64,000 nt of DNA from Aestuariibacter sp. (GCA_017794925.1 CP051238.1:991702-1055701), one strand, 5' to 3'; numbered from the stretch's first letter, positions 8,386 to 17,963 are shown. Translations and numbers: made by a program. Notes: generated by a model not told the origin, from the sequence alone.

Positions 8386-9458
8386 TACCGAGCGAGTCAT
8401 TGGCACTTAATGTATCGCAGGCATCCTTTTTAGCCACCGGCGGTGGTGACGATCCGTATTTACCCATGCTGCTTACAAAGCAGGCGTTAGAGACATTTGG
8501 GTCGGTCAGGCTCATTCAGTTTGATGATCTTGACGATGACGCCAACATTGTCGCTTTAGGCGCCGTCGGTGCACCCACTGTCAGCCTCGAACTTTTGCCT
8601 TCCATTGACGAAGCGAGTGAGACACTCACTGCATTTGAGACACACACTAAAAAAGCGGTCAATGTGGTGGCGTCATTTGAAGTAGGCGGCGGCAACTCTT
8701 TGCTGCCCATCATGGCGGCAGCCGGACGAGGCTTACCTGTTGTTGATGGCGATGGCATGGGCAGAGCCTTGCCAGAAGCCCAAATGATGACGTATGCAAT
8801 TGCAGGCGCAAAGCCCACGCCTGCAGTGGCAAGGGATTACGCAGGAAATACCGCTTCGTTCAATACATCAGACACGGCTACCTATGAACGCCATATTCGC
8901 GCTTTTGCGATGTCAGCCGGAGGTATGATCACGGCGGCTGAACACCCAATGACAGGCGCGTTTATTAAACAAGCGATAATTCCGGGCTCACTGAGTTTTG
9001 CGGTGCTACTTGGTCGCTTGCTTACGGAAAGGCGTGGACCGGTAGAGCAGATCGTAGAACCATTACAGGCACTGTTTAACGACTCTGTGTACGGGCGCTG
9101 TGAGTTGCTCTTCACCGGTAAAGTCGTAGACAAATCAACGCGAATTATTGGTGGCTATGACGTTGGTACAGCGATCATTGAGGACTTCGACAATATCAGG
9201 GCACCGTTAAACATAGCCATTAAGAATGAGTATCTGCTGGCGACGCAAAATGATGAAGTACTGGCGAGTGTGCCTGACTTAATTGTGGTTGTGGATTACG
9301 ACACGTCTGAGCCAATCAATGCTGAGCGACTTAAATTTGGCCAGCGTGTTGGGGTTTTGGCTGTGGGATGCCCGGTGTTTTATCGAACCGCAGCCGCCCT
9401 GGAGGTGGTATCACCTCGTGCGTTTGGCTTTGATGTGGATTACATACCACTGGGTTAG
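8376..9458 (+). CDS. DUF917 family protein
   Basis: About 360 residues. It opens with the DUF917 signature FLATGGGDDPY and continues with GGGNSLLPIMAAAGRGLPVVDGDGMGRALPE in the first half, both typical of the family. DUF917 proteins are often encoded beside hydantoinase or nucleoside-like catabolism genes, and their reaction is not established. The ATG at 8376 is preferred over the upstream TTG at 8346: it has a GGACGGA site before it and gives the usual short N-terminus. The gene stands alone and converges on the DUF3224 gene 26 bp further on. Confidence 0.8.
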   Translation: MHLIPSESLALNVSQASFLATGGGDDPYLPMLLTKQALETFGSVRLIQFDDLDDDANIVALGAVGAPTVSLELLPSIDEASETLTAFETHTKKAVNVVASFEVGGGNSLLPIMAAAGRGLPVVDGDGMGRALPEAQMMTYAIAGAKPTPAVARDYAGNTASFNTSDTATYERHIRAFAMSAGGMITAAEHPMTGAFIKQAIIPGSLSFAVLLGRLLTERRGPVEQIVEPLQALFNDSVYGRCELLFTGKVVDKSTRIIGGYDVGTAIIEDFDNIRAPLNIAIKNEYLLATQNDEVLASVPDLIVVVDYDTSEPINAERLKFGQRVGVLAVGCPVFYRTAAALEVVSPRAFGFDVDYIPLG

Positions 9459-9484
9459 ATGACATTACCAAAGGTCAACGGGCC

Positions 9485-9862
9485 TTAGGCAAAAGCATAC
9501 TCAAAATCGTAGAAGTGCTTGCCGTCGACATTTTGAATTTGCAGGTTGCCATATAAGCCGGCCAATTCGCCCGTCGCAGAGTCTGGCACAACAACGACGG
9601 TAAGTTGTTGTTCACCCCTGCTCATGATGCCGGAATGCTGCAAGGAAAAAGTGCCACTTTTACCTTCCAGTGTGCCGGTAAAGGTTTCCATTGCCACGTA
9701 GCCGGCTGAACCGGGTTCTGCGGTTCGCACACTTAACATTTGTCCGTAGCTGTTACCTGCAAGTTCGCCGATATAGGCTTTACTCAACATCATACGACCC
9801 ATTGCTTTTTCATCTTGCTGCGGGGTCAATTCTACGGTGAACTCGCCGATTATTCGTTGCAT
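9485..9862 (-). CDS. DUF3224 domain-containing protein
   Basis: 125 residues from ATG at 9862, chosen because GGGAG lies 7 nt upstream. A longer frame to 10003 has no ribosome site, and its extra residues look non-coding. Family marks are a GELAGNSYGQML stretch, AGYVAMETFTGTLEGKSGTF, LQHSG, and VVVPDSATGELAGLYG followed by a YDFEYAF end. These proteins are small allene-oxide-cyclase-like beta barrels of unknown role. No signal peptide is present, so it is probably cytoplasmic. Confidence 0.82.
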   Translation of the reverse strand: MQRIIGEFTVELTPQQDEKAMGRMMLSKAYIGELAGNSYGQMLSVRTAEPGSAGYVAMETFTGTLEGKSGTFSLQHSGIMSRGEQQLTVVVVPDSATGELAGLYGNLQIQNVDGKHFYDFEYAFA

Positions 9863-10076
9863 TGTACTACTCCCGTGCGGCAGGCAGGTCCTCGATTCAT
9901 ACAACCTGTTCACCGACTTCTGTGTCCGATTCAAAGACTTATCAATGAATCCATGGTACGGTGGCGTGTAAAAAATAGTCAATGACTTTTTGTTGGTTTG
10001 CAAAAGTGAATCGATAACGGACGTTATTTCGTATAGATACCAGTGAAATTGTCATAGCACTGCAAGTAAAGGTCGT

Positions 10077-10082
10077 TATAAT
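10077..10082 (+). promoter_or_regulatory. Candidate -10 element of speA
   Basis: A perfect TATAAT lies 75 nt before the speA ATG. No convincing -35 is found at 16-18 nt, so activation by a regulator is possible. Confidence 0.4.
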
Positions 10083-10157
10083 ACGCGACAATTTTTAAGC
10101 AATATTCTGCGCACATTTATTATAAATTGTGAGCAGCCGTTTTATATAAGGTACATC

Positions 10158-12083
10158 ATGGTTGGACTCTCGTCAGACTGGTCGATCGAAGAAGCTGAAC
10201 GCATCTACGGCGTATCTCGCTGGGGCGGTGGTTATTTTAAGATCGGTGAAAATGGTAATGTGCATGTGGTGCCGAATCCTTCGGACCCGTCTGTACGCAT
10301 CGATTTCAAAGCCGTTATTGATGAAATTCTGGAAGAAGGCGTGCAGCTCCCGGTAGTAGTGCGCTTCCACGACGTATTGCGTTCACAGGTTGCAAACCTG
10401 AACACTATTTTCAAAAACACCATCGCAGAAGCTGAGTATAAAGCCCAGTACAACGGCGTTTACCCAGTGAAAGTGAACCAAATGCGTGAAGTGGTAGAGG
10501 AAATTGTTGATGCAGGCGAGCCGTTTAACTACGGTTTGGAAGCAGGCTCAAAAGCCGAGCTTCTGACTGTATTGGCCATGAATACCAATGAACATTCACT
10601 GACAGTATTAAATGGCTATAAAGACGAAGAGTTTATGCGCCTTGCGTTGTTGGGCCGCAAACTGGGTCGACGCATGGTCGTTGTTGTTGAGAAGTATTCA
10701 GAACTTCTGCTGTTAGTACGCATTGCCAAAGAGTTGCAAATCGAGCCAATCATCGGGGTTCGTGCAAAAATGACCGTAAAAGGTCGCGGAAAATGGGAAA
10801 GCTCCGGCGGCGAGCGTGCTAAGTTCGGCCTGACCATTTCTGAGATCATTAATACTGCTCGTTATCTGAACGAACAGGGCATGGCGCATTGCCTTAAGCT
10901 GCTTCATTTTCACATCGGCAGCCAGCTTACTGATATTCGTTCAGTGAAAGAGGCGATTTCGGAAGGTGCGCGCATTTATGCTGAATTGCACAAAATGGGC
11001 TTTCCGCTGGATTACGTAGATGTGGGCGGTGGTTTAGGTATTGACTACGACGGAACGGCATCGACCAGCGAATCCTCTCGCAACTACACCATGCAGGAAT
11101 ACGTGTCAGACGTAGTTTACGGTATGAAGGAAGTGTGTGATTTGGAAGGTGTACCGCATCCAAATCTGGTAAGCGAGAGTGGACGGGCGATCACTGCCCA
11201 TCACAGCTGCGTTATCACACAGATTGTAGGTGAAATTCGTTCAAACAGCTCCGAAGTCGACACCAGTGAAAACGAAGGCGAGCATATCTTCGTTAAGAAC
11301 ATGCGTGAGATGGCAGAAAGCTTTGATCAACAAACCAATATGCAGGAAGTGTATAACGACGCTTCTCAGTATAAAGAGCAAGCGCTGGACGCCTTTAAAC
11401 TGCGTGTATTGTCGCTGGAAGAGCTGGCAAAGATTGAAACGCTGTACTGGCAAATTATTACGCGCCTGCAGACCTATTATTCAAACGCAGAATACGTACC
11501 TGAAGAACTTCAGGAACTGGACTACAGCTTGTCGTCGCAGTATTTATGCAACTTCTCAGTATTTCAGTCTGCAGCAGATACCTGGGCCATTGATCAATTA
11601 CTGCCAGTCGTTCCCATTACCCGCATGGATGAGCGCCCTGAAGTGAACTGCGCGCTGGTGGACATTACGTGTGACAGCGATGGCAAAATCGATCAGTTTA
11701 CGGTGGGACGTGAAATCACCGATATTCTGCCAATGCACAGACTGAAGAAAGATGAGCCCTACTACATTGGCTTGTTTTTAACAGGGGCTTATCAGGACGT
11801 AATGGGCGACATGCACAATCTGTTTGGTCGTCTGAATGAAGTGCATATTTTCAGTTACGATGATGATCCTGAAGACTTCTACATTGAAGAAGTCGTAAAG
11901 GGCTCATCGGTGGAAGATGTACTTTCAATTATGCAGTACAACCCGCGTGCCATGGCATCTGATGTGAAGCGCCTGATCGACAAGCAAGTGTCAGCAGGCA
12001 ATATTAAGCCTCGTGAAGGTGTACGCTGGACAGATTTTTATGAGAACTGTTTAAGCGGATATACTTATCTGAAGACAAAGTAA
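10158..12083 (+). CDS. speA: Biosynthetic arginine decarboxylase
   Basis: This PLP enzyme converts arginine to agmatine, the first step of the agmatine route to putrescine. It has 641 residues, the usual SpeA length. The PLP lysine is in VYPVKVNQ (Lys near 105). HFHIGSQL (near 250) and VDVGGGLGIDYDG (near 285-297) are alanine-racemase-like barrel motifs. SESGRA (near 339) and the C-terminal beta domain with GAYQDVMGDMHNLFG complete the fold. An AAGGTAC site precedes the ATG. No agmatinase or agmatine deiminase gene is next to it. The putrescine-type catabolic genes at 39-57 kb may use the same polyamine pool, but that link is inference. Confidence 0.95.
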   Translation: MVGLSSDWSIEEAERIYGVSRWGGGYFKIGENGNVHVVPNPSDPSVRIDFKAVIDEILEEGVQLPVVVRFHDVLRSQVANLNTIFKNTIAEAEYKAQYNGVYPVKVNQMREVVEEIVDAGEPFNYGLEAGSKAELLTVLAMNTNEHSLTVLNGYKDEEFMRLALLGRKLGRRMVVVVEKYSELLLLVRIAKELQIEPIIGVRAKMTVKGRGKWESSGGERAKFGLTISEIINTARYLNEQGMAHCLKLLHFHIGSQLTDIRSVKEAISEGARIYAELHKMGFPLDYVDVGGGLGIDYDGTASTSESSRNYTMQEYVSDVVYGMKEVCDLEGVPHPNLVSESGRAITAHHSCVITQIVGEIRSNSSEVDTSENEGEHIFVKNMREMAESFDQQTNMQEVYNDASQYKEQALDAFKLRVLSLEELAKIETLYWQIITRLQTYYSNAEYVPEELQELDYSLSSQYLCNFSVFQSAADTWAIDQLLPVVPITRMDERPEVNCALVDITCDSDGKIDQFTVGREITDILPMHRLKKDEPYYIGLFLTGAYQDVMGDMHNLFGRLNEVHIFSYDDDPEDFYIEEVVKGSSVEDVLSIMQYNPRAMASDVKRLIDKQVSAGNIKPREGVRWTDFYENCLSGYTYLKTK

Positions 12084-12093
12084 GTGGTTACTG

Positions 12094-12121
12094 GGGGAGT
12101 CGCGAGTAGACGTTACTCCCC
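12094..12121. terminator. Hairpin between convergent speA and serine hydrolase genes
   Basis: GGGGAGT (12094-12100) pairs with ACTCCCC (12115-12121). There is no clear T-run, so it is a weak terminator candidate. Confidence 0.35.
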
Positions 12122-12150
12122 GTTCAATTCCCGGTGCTGGTGGCACTTGG

Positions 12151-13296
12151 TTACTGGCGCTTGGCTTCCTGGAAATAGGTCTTCCAAAAATCTGCGGTAG
12201 TCGTGTTAATAAGATTGGATTCTGCATTCATTAGCATGACGTAGCCGGCACGATGCTTAGGCGAGAAAGATACGTCAGCACGATACCCTTTTACCCAGCC
12301 GCCGTGGTAATTCAGCGTTTCACCGGCATAATCATAAATGCGCCAGCCAAATCCATAGTGGGCGTCAGTCAAATTATCACGCCAGCCCCGGCGATAGACT
12401 TCCCGTGTTGTCTTTACTCTTGGTGTCGTCACGTCGGCAATGACATCTTCCGGCACAACCGTGGGAAATTCCAATAGCATTGCCTGTAGCCAGCGAGTCA
12501 TGTCTTTGATGCTGGCGTTAACGCCGGCTGCCGGGCTAAAACGGTAGTAGTTGCTCTCTACCTGGCCCTCGCGCCAACGGTTTCTGGCGATGGCAATATG
12601 CGGTCGGGCCCATTGCTCAGAGGCCAGTAAGCCACCCTTACCCGCGCTGGCGGTTTCCATCCCCAATGGATACAAAATCTGCTCACGTAGCTGTCGATGG
12701 TATGAGGTATTGTTGCCAATAAAGTATTCTTCAATGACACCAAATAGCGCGTTTTGATAGGTGTAGCATTCGCCCGGCTCACACAGTGGTTTGAGTCCGG
12801 CAAGTTGATTTAACACCCGCTTTAAAGGGTAGTTGGCTTCTATCAGGTTGTCGTAGGCATTAGGCATATAGCCGCTTGACTGGCCGACAATGTGACCAAG
12901 CGTCAGGTGCGGGTTCATGGTGCCCTGTGACTGCAGCGTGGTACTTAAAGAAACAACGGGTGTGGACCAGTCTAGCTGGTGCTGCCTGACCAGCTTGGCC
13001 ATCAGCACTGCCGTGAAGGTTTTCGATACTGAGGCTAGGCGGAAGACGGTGTCGGGCGTAACGGCGTCGCCATCATTGTGCGTTTTACCATACACTTCAA
13101 TAACAGGAGTTTTCCCCTGCTGGTAATAGACCATGGCATAGCCTGGGACCCGGTATTTTCTGGCTTCTTGTTTTACGTGTTTCGCGTAGTCGGCAAACCA
13201 CTGATCGTCGGCTTTGGCGCATTGCGGTATCAGTAAACTGATAGCAATGACCAACGCTACACACTGACTCACGAAACGTGACAAACAAAAAAACAA
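12151..13296 (-). CDS. Serine hydrolase, beta-lactamase/PBP-like (class C fold)
   Basis: Secreted or periplasmic serine hydrolase of the beta-lactamase/esterase/PBP4* group, about 380 residues. Counting from the TTG start used here: signal peptide to about residue 29 (ends QCAKA), nucleophile motif SVSK (near 89-92), YQN tyrosine motif (near 182) and HGG third motif in NYHGGWVKGY (near 330). The start is uncertain. TTG at 13296 has GGAG 6 nt upstream; GTG at 13326 is also open but lacks a ribosome site. It could be a peptidase, an esterase or a weak beta-lactamase. The sequence does not decide which, and no ampR neighbour is present. Confidence 0.82.
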   Translation of the reverse strand: MFFCLSRFVSQCVALVIAISLLIPQCAKADDQWFADYAKHVKQEARKYRVPGYAMVYYQQGKTPVIEVYGKTHNDGDAVTPDTVFRLASVSKTFTAVLMAKLVRQHQLDWSTPVVSLSTTLQSQGTMNPHLTLGHIVGQSSGYMPNAYDNLIEANYPLKRVLNQLAGLKPLCEPGECYTYQNALFGVIEEYFIGNNTSYHRQLREQILYPLGMETASAGKGGLLASEQWARPHIAIARNRWREGQVESNYYRFSPAAGVNASIKDMTRWLQAMLLEFPTVVPEDVIADVTTPRVKTTREVYRRGWRDNLTDAHYGFGWRIYDYAGETLNYHGGWVKGYRADVSFSPKHRAGYVMLMNAESNLINTTTADFWKTYFQEAKRQ

Positions 13297-13498
13297 ACAA
13301 CTCTCCGGGGTTAGTAATGCACGCACGTGCTTGTTATGCGGATAATTTCGCCCATATTATGCGGTGATGGGAAAAACTGATCAACTCGCGCGGTGCAGTT
13401 CATTTACACTAACTTTAAATTGAGTGCCGATTTCGTCGCATCCTTGTCTAAAAAAGCCGGTAATATAACGGCGAATTCCTTTTGAAGCGATCAGCAAT

Positions 13499-14878
13499 AT
13501 GCTCTCTGAAACCCAGCAGCAACAATATGCCAGTGCCCGTATATCACGTGATGCACGGTTTGATGGGCAGTTTTATGTGGCTGTCGTCTCTACAGGTATA
13601 TTTTGCCGACCGATTTGTCCAGCGCGTTTACCCGCGGAGCACAATGTCAGGTATTTTCATTTTGCCCAACAAGCATTAGAACAGGGATTTCGGCCCTGCT
13701 TACGTTGCCGGCCAGACAGCGCGCCAGGATCATGTGCCTGGCAAGGCATTGAGACAACAGCAAGGCGAGCGTTGACGTTACTGGCGGGTGAGCTATCTGC
13801 ACCAATTACAGTGATTGCAGAAAGGCTTGGTATTTCGGAGCGTTACCTGAATAAATTGACCCAAAATGTGGTCGGGATGTCTCCCAAGCGATATCAGCTA
13901 CACAGTCGACTTTTACAAGCGAAACGGTTGCTTCAGCAAACAGCACTACCAGTAGCTGATGTCGCCGTAGCGTGTGGTTTCCAGTCGGCCAGACGATTGC
14001 AAGATACCCTGCAGCGTTGGTGTAAATTAACGCCGAGTCAAATACGAGGCAAGCAGCGCAGGCCTGAATCGGGGGAAATTGGTTTGTTCCTGCCGGTTCA
14101 GCCCCCTTACAACTGGCCGCAGGTAAGCGCGTTTTTGGCAATGCGAGTAGTAGACGGTGTGGAATATGTCGACGATAAAGGGTATCAACGTCATATAAAG
14201 AACAATTATGGGATAGCCAAAGTAAGTGCTTACTATAATTTCGAGAAGGCCGGATTCGATGTTACCGTTACCATATCGGATCCAGCACAACTTCAGCCTA
14301 TTCTGGTTACATTGCGGCGTGTTCTGGATATGGACACTAATCCTGGGTTGGTTGAGACGTCACTATTAAATGCTGGCCTGGCCGCGGAGCAATTAATCCC
14401 GGGTTTGCGTCTACCGGGCGTATGGAGTGTGTTTGAAGCAGGTTGCCGGGCGATAATTGGTCAGCAGATCAGTATTAAGGCGGCGATTACTCAGTTAAAT
14501 ACGCTGGTTGAAGCAATCGGTGAACTCGAAAGTGGGCAAAGGTTTTTTCCGTCGCCAGAGGTCGTCGCCGCTAGTGATTTAGCTATGCTGAAAATGCCGG
14601 GTGCTCGCAAACAAGCTCTTCGGGACTTTGCGCAACTAATCAATGAATGTGGAAGTTCAACGCCCAGTGATCAGCAAATCCTCGCTATTCGCGGGGTGGG
14701 CCCCTGGACTCTGCAATATATTAAATTGCGTGGGGAAAGTGAGCCTGATCAGTTTTTGGCAGGGGATTTGATTGCTCGCCGACAGGCTGAAAGCCATGGT
14801 ATTAACCCTTTACTGGCAGCGCCTTGGCGGAGTTATTTGACGATTCAATTGTGGCGCATGTCGTCCAGTGCAGATTAG
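13499..14878 (+). CDS. Ada-AlkA fusion: methyl-sensing domain plus 3-methyladenine DNA glycosylase II
   Basis: A 459-residue three-part protein. The N-terminal Ada zinc domain carries the four cysteines CRPIC (near 36-40) and CLRC (near 66-69). In Ada, the first of these accepts a methyl group from phosphotriesters. An AraC-type helix-turn-helix follows (about 85-185). The C-terminal AlkA glycosylase has GVWSVFEAGCRAIIGQQIS (near 305-323), the helix-hairpin-helix IRGVGPWTLQYI (near 398-409) and an Asp in LAGDLIARR matching the AlkA catalytic aspartate. It probably senses methylation damage, activates its own operon and excises alkylated bases. The Ogt gene follows 15 nt downstream. Confidence 0.9.
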   Translation: MLSETQQQQYASARISRDARFDGQFYVAVVSTGIFCRPICPARLPAEHNVRYFHFAQQALEQGFRPCLRCRPDSAPGSCAWQGIETTARRALTLLAGELSAPITVIAERLGISERYLNKLTQNVVGMSPKRYQLHSRLLQAKRLLQQTALPVADVAVACGFQSARRLQDTLQRWCKLTPSQIRGKQRRPESGEIGLFLPVQPPYNWPQVSAFLAMRVVDGVEYVDDKGYQRHIKNNYGIAKVSAYYNFEKAGFDVTVTISDPAQLQPILVTLRRVLDMDTNPGLVETSLLNAGLAAEQLIPGLRLPGVWSVFEAGCRAIIGQQISIKAAITQLNTLVEAIGELESGQRFFPSPEVVAASDLAMLKMPGARKQALRDFAQLINECGSSTPSDQQILAIRGVGPWTLQYIKLRGESEPDQFLAGDLIARRQAESHGINPLLAAPWRSYLTIQLWRMSSSAD

Positions 14879-14893
14879 AAGAGTGAACAATTG

Positions 14894-15355
14894 ATGAAAT
14901 ATGCTGAATCAATGTCGAGTCCGTTAGGGATGATTTGGGTTGAAGCCACTGAACGTGGTGTGTCTGTTGTTCGATTTACGGACTCGCAACCCGACGCTGT
15001 GCGGCCATCTTCCATTACCCGGCTATGCCGCGAAGAACTCGAGGCGTATTTTGCAGGTGAATTGACTAACTTTTCTGTTCCGGTGGATGCAAAAGGCACC
15101 GCTTTTCAGCAGCGCGTATGGACACAACTGTGTGAAATTCCTTATGGACACTCACAACATTACGGGCACATAGCCCATGCCTTGGGTAAGCCAACGGCTT
15201 CAAGGGCAGTCGGTATGGCAAACGGAAAAAACCCTGTCAGTATTATCGTGCCTTGCCATCGAGTGATTGGGAAAAATGGTACATTAACCGGCTATGCAGG
15301 TGGCCTGGTCCGCAAGCAAAAATTATTGGATTTAGAGGGTATAGCTTACCGATGA
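14894..15355 (+). CDS. ogt: Methylated-DNA--protein-cysteine methyltransferase
   Basis: This suicide enzyme removes O6-methylguanine damage. It has about 153 residues and shows the acceptor motif IVPCHRVIG (Cys near 118), followed by LTGYAGGLVRKQKLL. The ATG at 14894 is preferred to the TTG immediately before it. It follows the Ada-AlkA fusion gene closely, and its stop overlaps the start of the EamA gene (ATGA). The three therefore probably form one damage-induced unit. Confidence 0.93.
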   Translation: MKYAESMSSPLGMIWVEATERGVSVVRFTDSQPDAVRPSSITRLCREELEAYFAGELTNFSVPVDAKGTAFQQRVWTQLCEIPYGHSQHYGHIAHALGKPTASRAVGMANGKNPVSIIVPCHRVIGKNGTLTGYAGGLVRKQKLLDLEGIAYR

Positions 15356-16248
15356 GCAATAGAGCATTGGCAGCATTGCTGCTATTGGGCGCAATTTGGG
15401 GCGCGTCGTTTATGTTTATGCGCGTAGCGGCGCCTGAATTTGGTATTTTTACTCTGGTTGAATTGCGCACGGTGCTGGCGACGCTGGTGTTTCTTCCCTT
15501 CTTACTGAGCCAGTCAGCCCGGTCGATGCTGACGGCTTACTGGCAGCCAATGGCGGTACTAGGCTTGATCAACACGGGTGTGCCCTTTATATTGTTTAAC
15601 TATGCGAGTCTGCATTTACAGTCGGGCGTTCTGGCTATTCTCAATGCAACGGCGCCTATGTTTGGCGCATTAATCGCCATGTTGTGGCTAAGCGACCGCC
15701 TTTCGCGCTCCGGATTTGTTGGGTTGGTATGCGGCTTTTTAGGCGTGGTACTGATCAGCTTCGAGAAAGCGGTAGGAGCAAGTCTAAGCCTGATTCCGAT
15801 TCTGGCCGTGTTAGGTGCGACCTGTTGCTATGGGTTTGGCGCCTGTTTACTGAAAAAATCCCTCGCGGGAGTGAAGCCTGTCGTGGTTGCTGGCGGGAGC
15901 CAGGCGTGGGCGTCGTTGTTGCTTTGCCCCTTGTTGTTTGTCGATTTCCCGTCAGAAATGCCGTCCACGCTGGCCTGGATAAATGCGCTTGCGCTTTCGA
16001 TTGGTGGTACTGGTATCGCGTATTTATTGTATTTCTACGTGATAGCGATCGCCGGGCCAGCTAAGGCCATTATGGTGGGCTATTTAGTGCCTTTGTTCGG
16101 TATCGTGTGGGGATTCTTCTTTTTGGGGGAACGGCTTAGCTGGATGGACTTTAGCGGTGGTGGATTGATCCTGTTGGGAATTAGTCTGACGTCGGGCGTG
16201 GCCGAGCGGGGATATCGCTGGGCCATGGGTCAATCTTCAGTTCACTGA
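15352..16248 (+). CDS. EamA/DMT family membrane transporter
   Basis: 298 residues with ten predicted membrane helices in two EamA repeats. It begins MSNRALAALLLLGAIWGASF, the usual drug/metabolite transporter opening. The second repeat starts near residue 150 (LIPILAVLGATCCYGFGACL). The start at 15352 overlaps the ogt stop by 4 bp (ATGA). This discards a longer frame from 15253 that reads inside ogt. The substrate is unknown; family members export amino acids or metabolites. Co-transcription with alkylation repair suggests export of a toxic compound, but that is inference. Confidence 0.85.
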   Translation: MSNRALAALLLLGAIWGASFMFMRVAAPEFGIFTLVELRTVLATLVFLPFLLSQSARSMLTAYWQPMAVLGLINTGVPFILFNYASLHLQSGVLAILNATAPMFGALIAMLWLSDRLSRSGFVGLVCGFLGVVLISFEKAVGASLSLIPILAVLGATCCYGFGACLLKKSLAGVKPVVVAGGSQAWASLLLCPLLFVDFPSEMPSTLAWINALALSIGGTGIAYLLYFYVIAIAGPAKAIMVGYLVPLFGIVWGFFFLGERLSWMDFSGGGLILLGISLTSGVAERGYRWAMGQSSVH

Positions 16249-16261
16249 AAACGACGCCGCA

Positions 16262-17686
16262 TCAGGCGTCGATTAACTGCACTCGCACAAGGTTACGACC
16301 ATCGCGCCTTGCTTGATACAGCGCATCTTCTGCGTGCGCTGTTACTTCATTCATAGAACGTTTAGTGGCGGTAAATGATACCCCAAAACTGGCTGAGAGT
16401 TGCAGCTCGGTATGCTCTGCTGGTGGTGGTAAAATCGCTATCCCATGCCGCAATGTTTGCGCGAGATCGTGGGCTTCATGTGGGCCCATATCCGGTAGCA
16501 ACAGAATAAACTCTTCACTGCTCCAACGGCCAAGAATGTCCTTGTCGCGTAGGTGACTGGTGATCAGGTTTGATACCTTGTCCAGAACATCATCACCGGC
16601 ATTGCGGCCATACTGGTCGTTGATATTCGTAAAGTCATCAATGTCGACCAGAATAATACTGAGTGATGAATGTTTAGCACTCAGCTCGCTATAGGTTTCT
16701 TCCAACTGCGTGCGATCAGGTAGTCGGTGCGTATTGCGAATGATTAATTCGGGCTGCATATCGCGACGGAAGTAATAGAGTAAGTTGTAGATAAGCAGGA
16801 ATAGCGCGAATATGATCACCAGCAATGTAACGACGCTGAAGATAAAGCCCTGGGAAATTTCGGCTTGACGTGCCTCTAAGGGGCTGAGTAAATAAACTGT
16901 CCACCCAAACTGAGGCAAGGCAACTTCTGCTATAAGGTGATCGTTACCGTTAATCGTAATGAGTTGGTTATTTAATGCGTTTTCGGCAATAACTTTGTCA
17001 GGTAAGCTGGCGTACCAGGGTAACTCAGACAAATTCGTGAAGTCGGCATTTTCAGCAATTAATGACGCGTCTGAAGACAGCATGATGTCGCCCTGACCAT
17101 CGACAAACAGGAAGTCATAACCGTATTGGCGCTTGTAGGTTTCAAAGACTGACACAAAGCTTTTCAGGCTTTTACCTACGCCGAAAAAGCCTAAAAATTT
17201 ACCCGCGTCGTCGTAAATTTTAATATCGATGTAGAAGTGGGTGTCTTCCCATTTACCGATATCGGCAATGGCATCTGCCTCGTAATCGCGATATTTAAAA
17301 TACCAGGAAACTTCGCCTTCAATGAGGTTGAGTTTGGTACCATCTGAGTTGTACTGCACCCTAGCCTCTTCGGAGGCGATAAAAAAGGTCAGACCGAATT
17401 CTTGCTCCATTCTGTCCAGCGCTGAAAAAATCTCAGATTCGTCGAGCTGTTTCTTCTCCATTAGTGTGACGAGCTCGCGGGATTTACCCAGCGCCTCAGA
17501 CACATGGAGAGGTTTCAGAATTTGAGAAACGATTAACGAAATGGCTGGGGACATAGATTGTTGCTGTGCCCGGCTTTGCTCGGCAACAATTTTTGAGATG
17601 CTAAAATGCACCAGCGTGACAATCGCGATGACAACCACGGCGAACAACAGCAATATGCTTCGATGTAATGTCCTGAATGCGTTCAC
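16262..17686 (-). CDS. Membrane sensor with Cache-like domain and degenerate GGDEF domain
   Basis: About 474 residues. One membrane helix near the N-terminus, a periplasmic Cache-type region (about 30-260, with WYFKYRDYEADA-like text), a second helix (about 280-305), then GGDEF. The usual GG(D/E)EF is replaced by SSEEF (GRWSSEEF), while the inhibitory-site motif RxxD is kept five residues before it (RDKD). It may be a poor cyclase or a c-di-GMP receptor. The start is uncertain. GTG at 17686 begins right before the first helix; a longer frame to GTG 17797 has no ribosome site. It converges on the EamA gene through a CGACGCC/GGCGTCG hairpin at 16252-16271. Confidence 0.8.
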   Translation of the reverse strand: MNAFRTLHRSILLLFAVVVIAIVTLVHFSISKIVAEQSRAQQQSMSPAISLIVSQILKPLHVSEALGKSRELVTLMEKKQLDESEIFSALDRMEQEFGLTFFIASEEARVQYNSDGTKLNLIEGEVSWYFKYRDYEADAIADIGKWEDTHFYIDIKIYDDAGKFLGFFGVGKSLKSFVSVFETYKRQYGYDFLFVDGQGDIMLSSDASLIAENADFTNLSELPWYASLPDKVIAENALNNQLITINGNDHLIAEVALPQFGWTVYLLSPLEARQAEISQGFIFSVVTLLVIIFALFLLIYNLLYYFRRDMQPELIIRNTHRLPDRTQLEETYSELSAKHSSLSIILVDIDDFTNINDQYGRNAGDDVLDKVSNLITSHLRDKDILGRWSSEEFILLLPDMGPHEAHDLAQTLRHGIAILPPPAEHTELQLSASFGVSFTATKRSMNEVTAHAEDALYQARRDGRNLVRVQLIDA

Positions 17687-17825
17687 TGGCTTTTGTTCAC
17701 TCCTTGAAACTAAGAGGTCCGGCTGACGGGAATCAGACCTCGGATATATCAGATATTCCCAGCGCGTATAATAACCCTTGAGCACGCGATGCGCCACTGT
17801 CGCAGAAAAATGACATCAATTTCCG

Positions 17826-17963
17826 GACACCCACACCCCCTAAATCTGAGACACCCACAAAATCGTGGACACCCACCTTTTAACCAATCAATTTGTACAC
17901 TCAGCATAAATGTAAACCTCTGTATAAAGTGTGGGTGTCTCATTGCCAAAAAGGGTGGGTGTC
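17826..17963. repeat. RAYT-linked repeat cluster: three forward and two inverted 9-mers
   Basis: GACACCCAC lies at 17826, 17850 and 17868, and its complement GTGGGTGTC at 17931 and 17955. Spacings inside the groups are 24, 18 and 24 nt. The two groups face each other and could form a long hairpin. The cluster fills the gap between the divergent GGDEF gene and glmU. Confidence 0.85.

Noticed and set aside
9863..10003. N-terminal extension of the DUF3224 protein
   Set aside because: The internal ATG at 9862 has a perfectly placed GGGAG, and the extension is not part of the family.
17826..17963. CRISPR array or replication iterons
   Set aside because: Units are 9 nt with mostly A-rich 9-nt spacers, appear in both orientations and are scattered. 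No cas, rep or dnaA-box context is seen.
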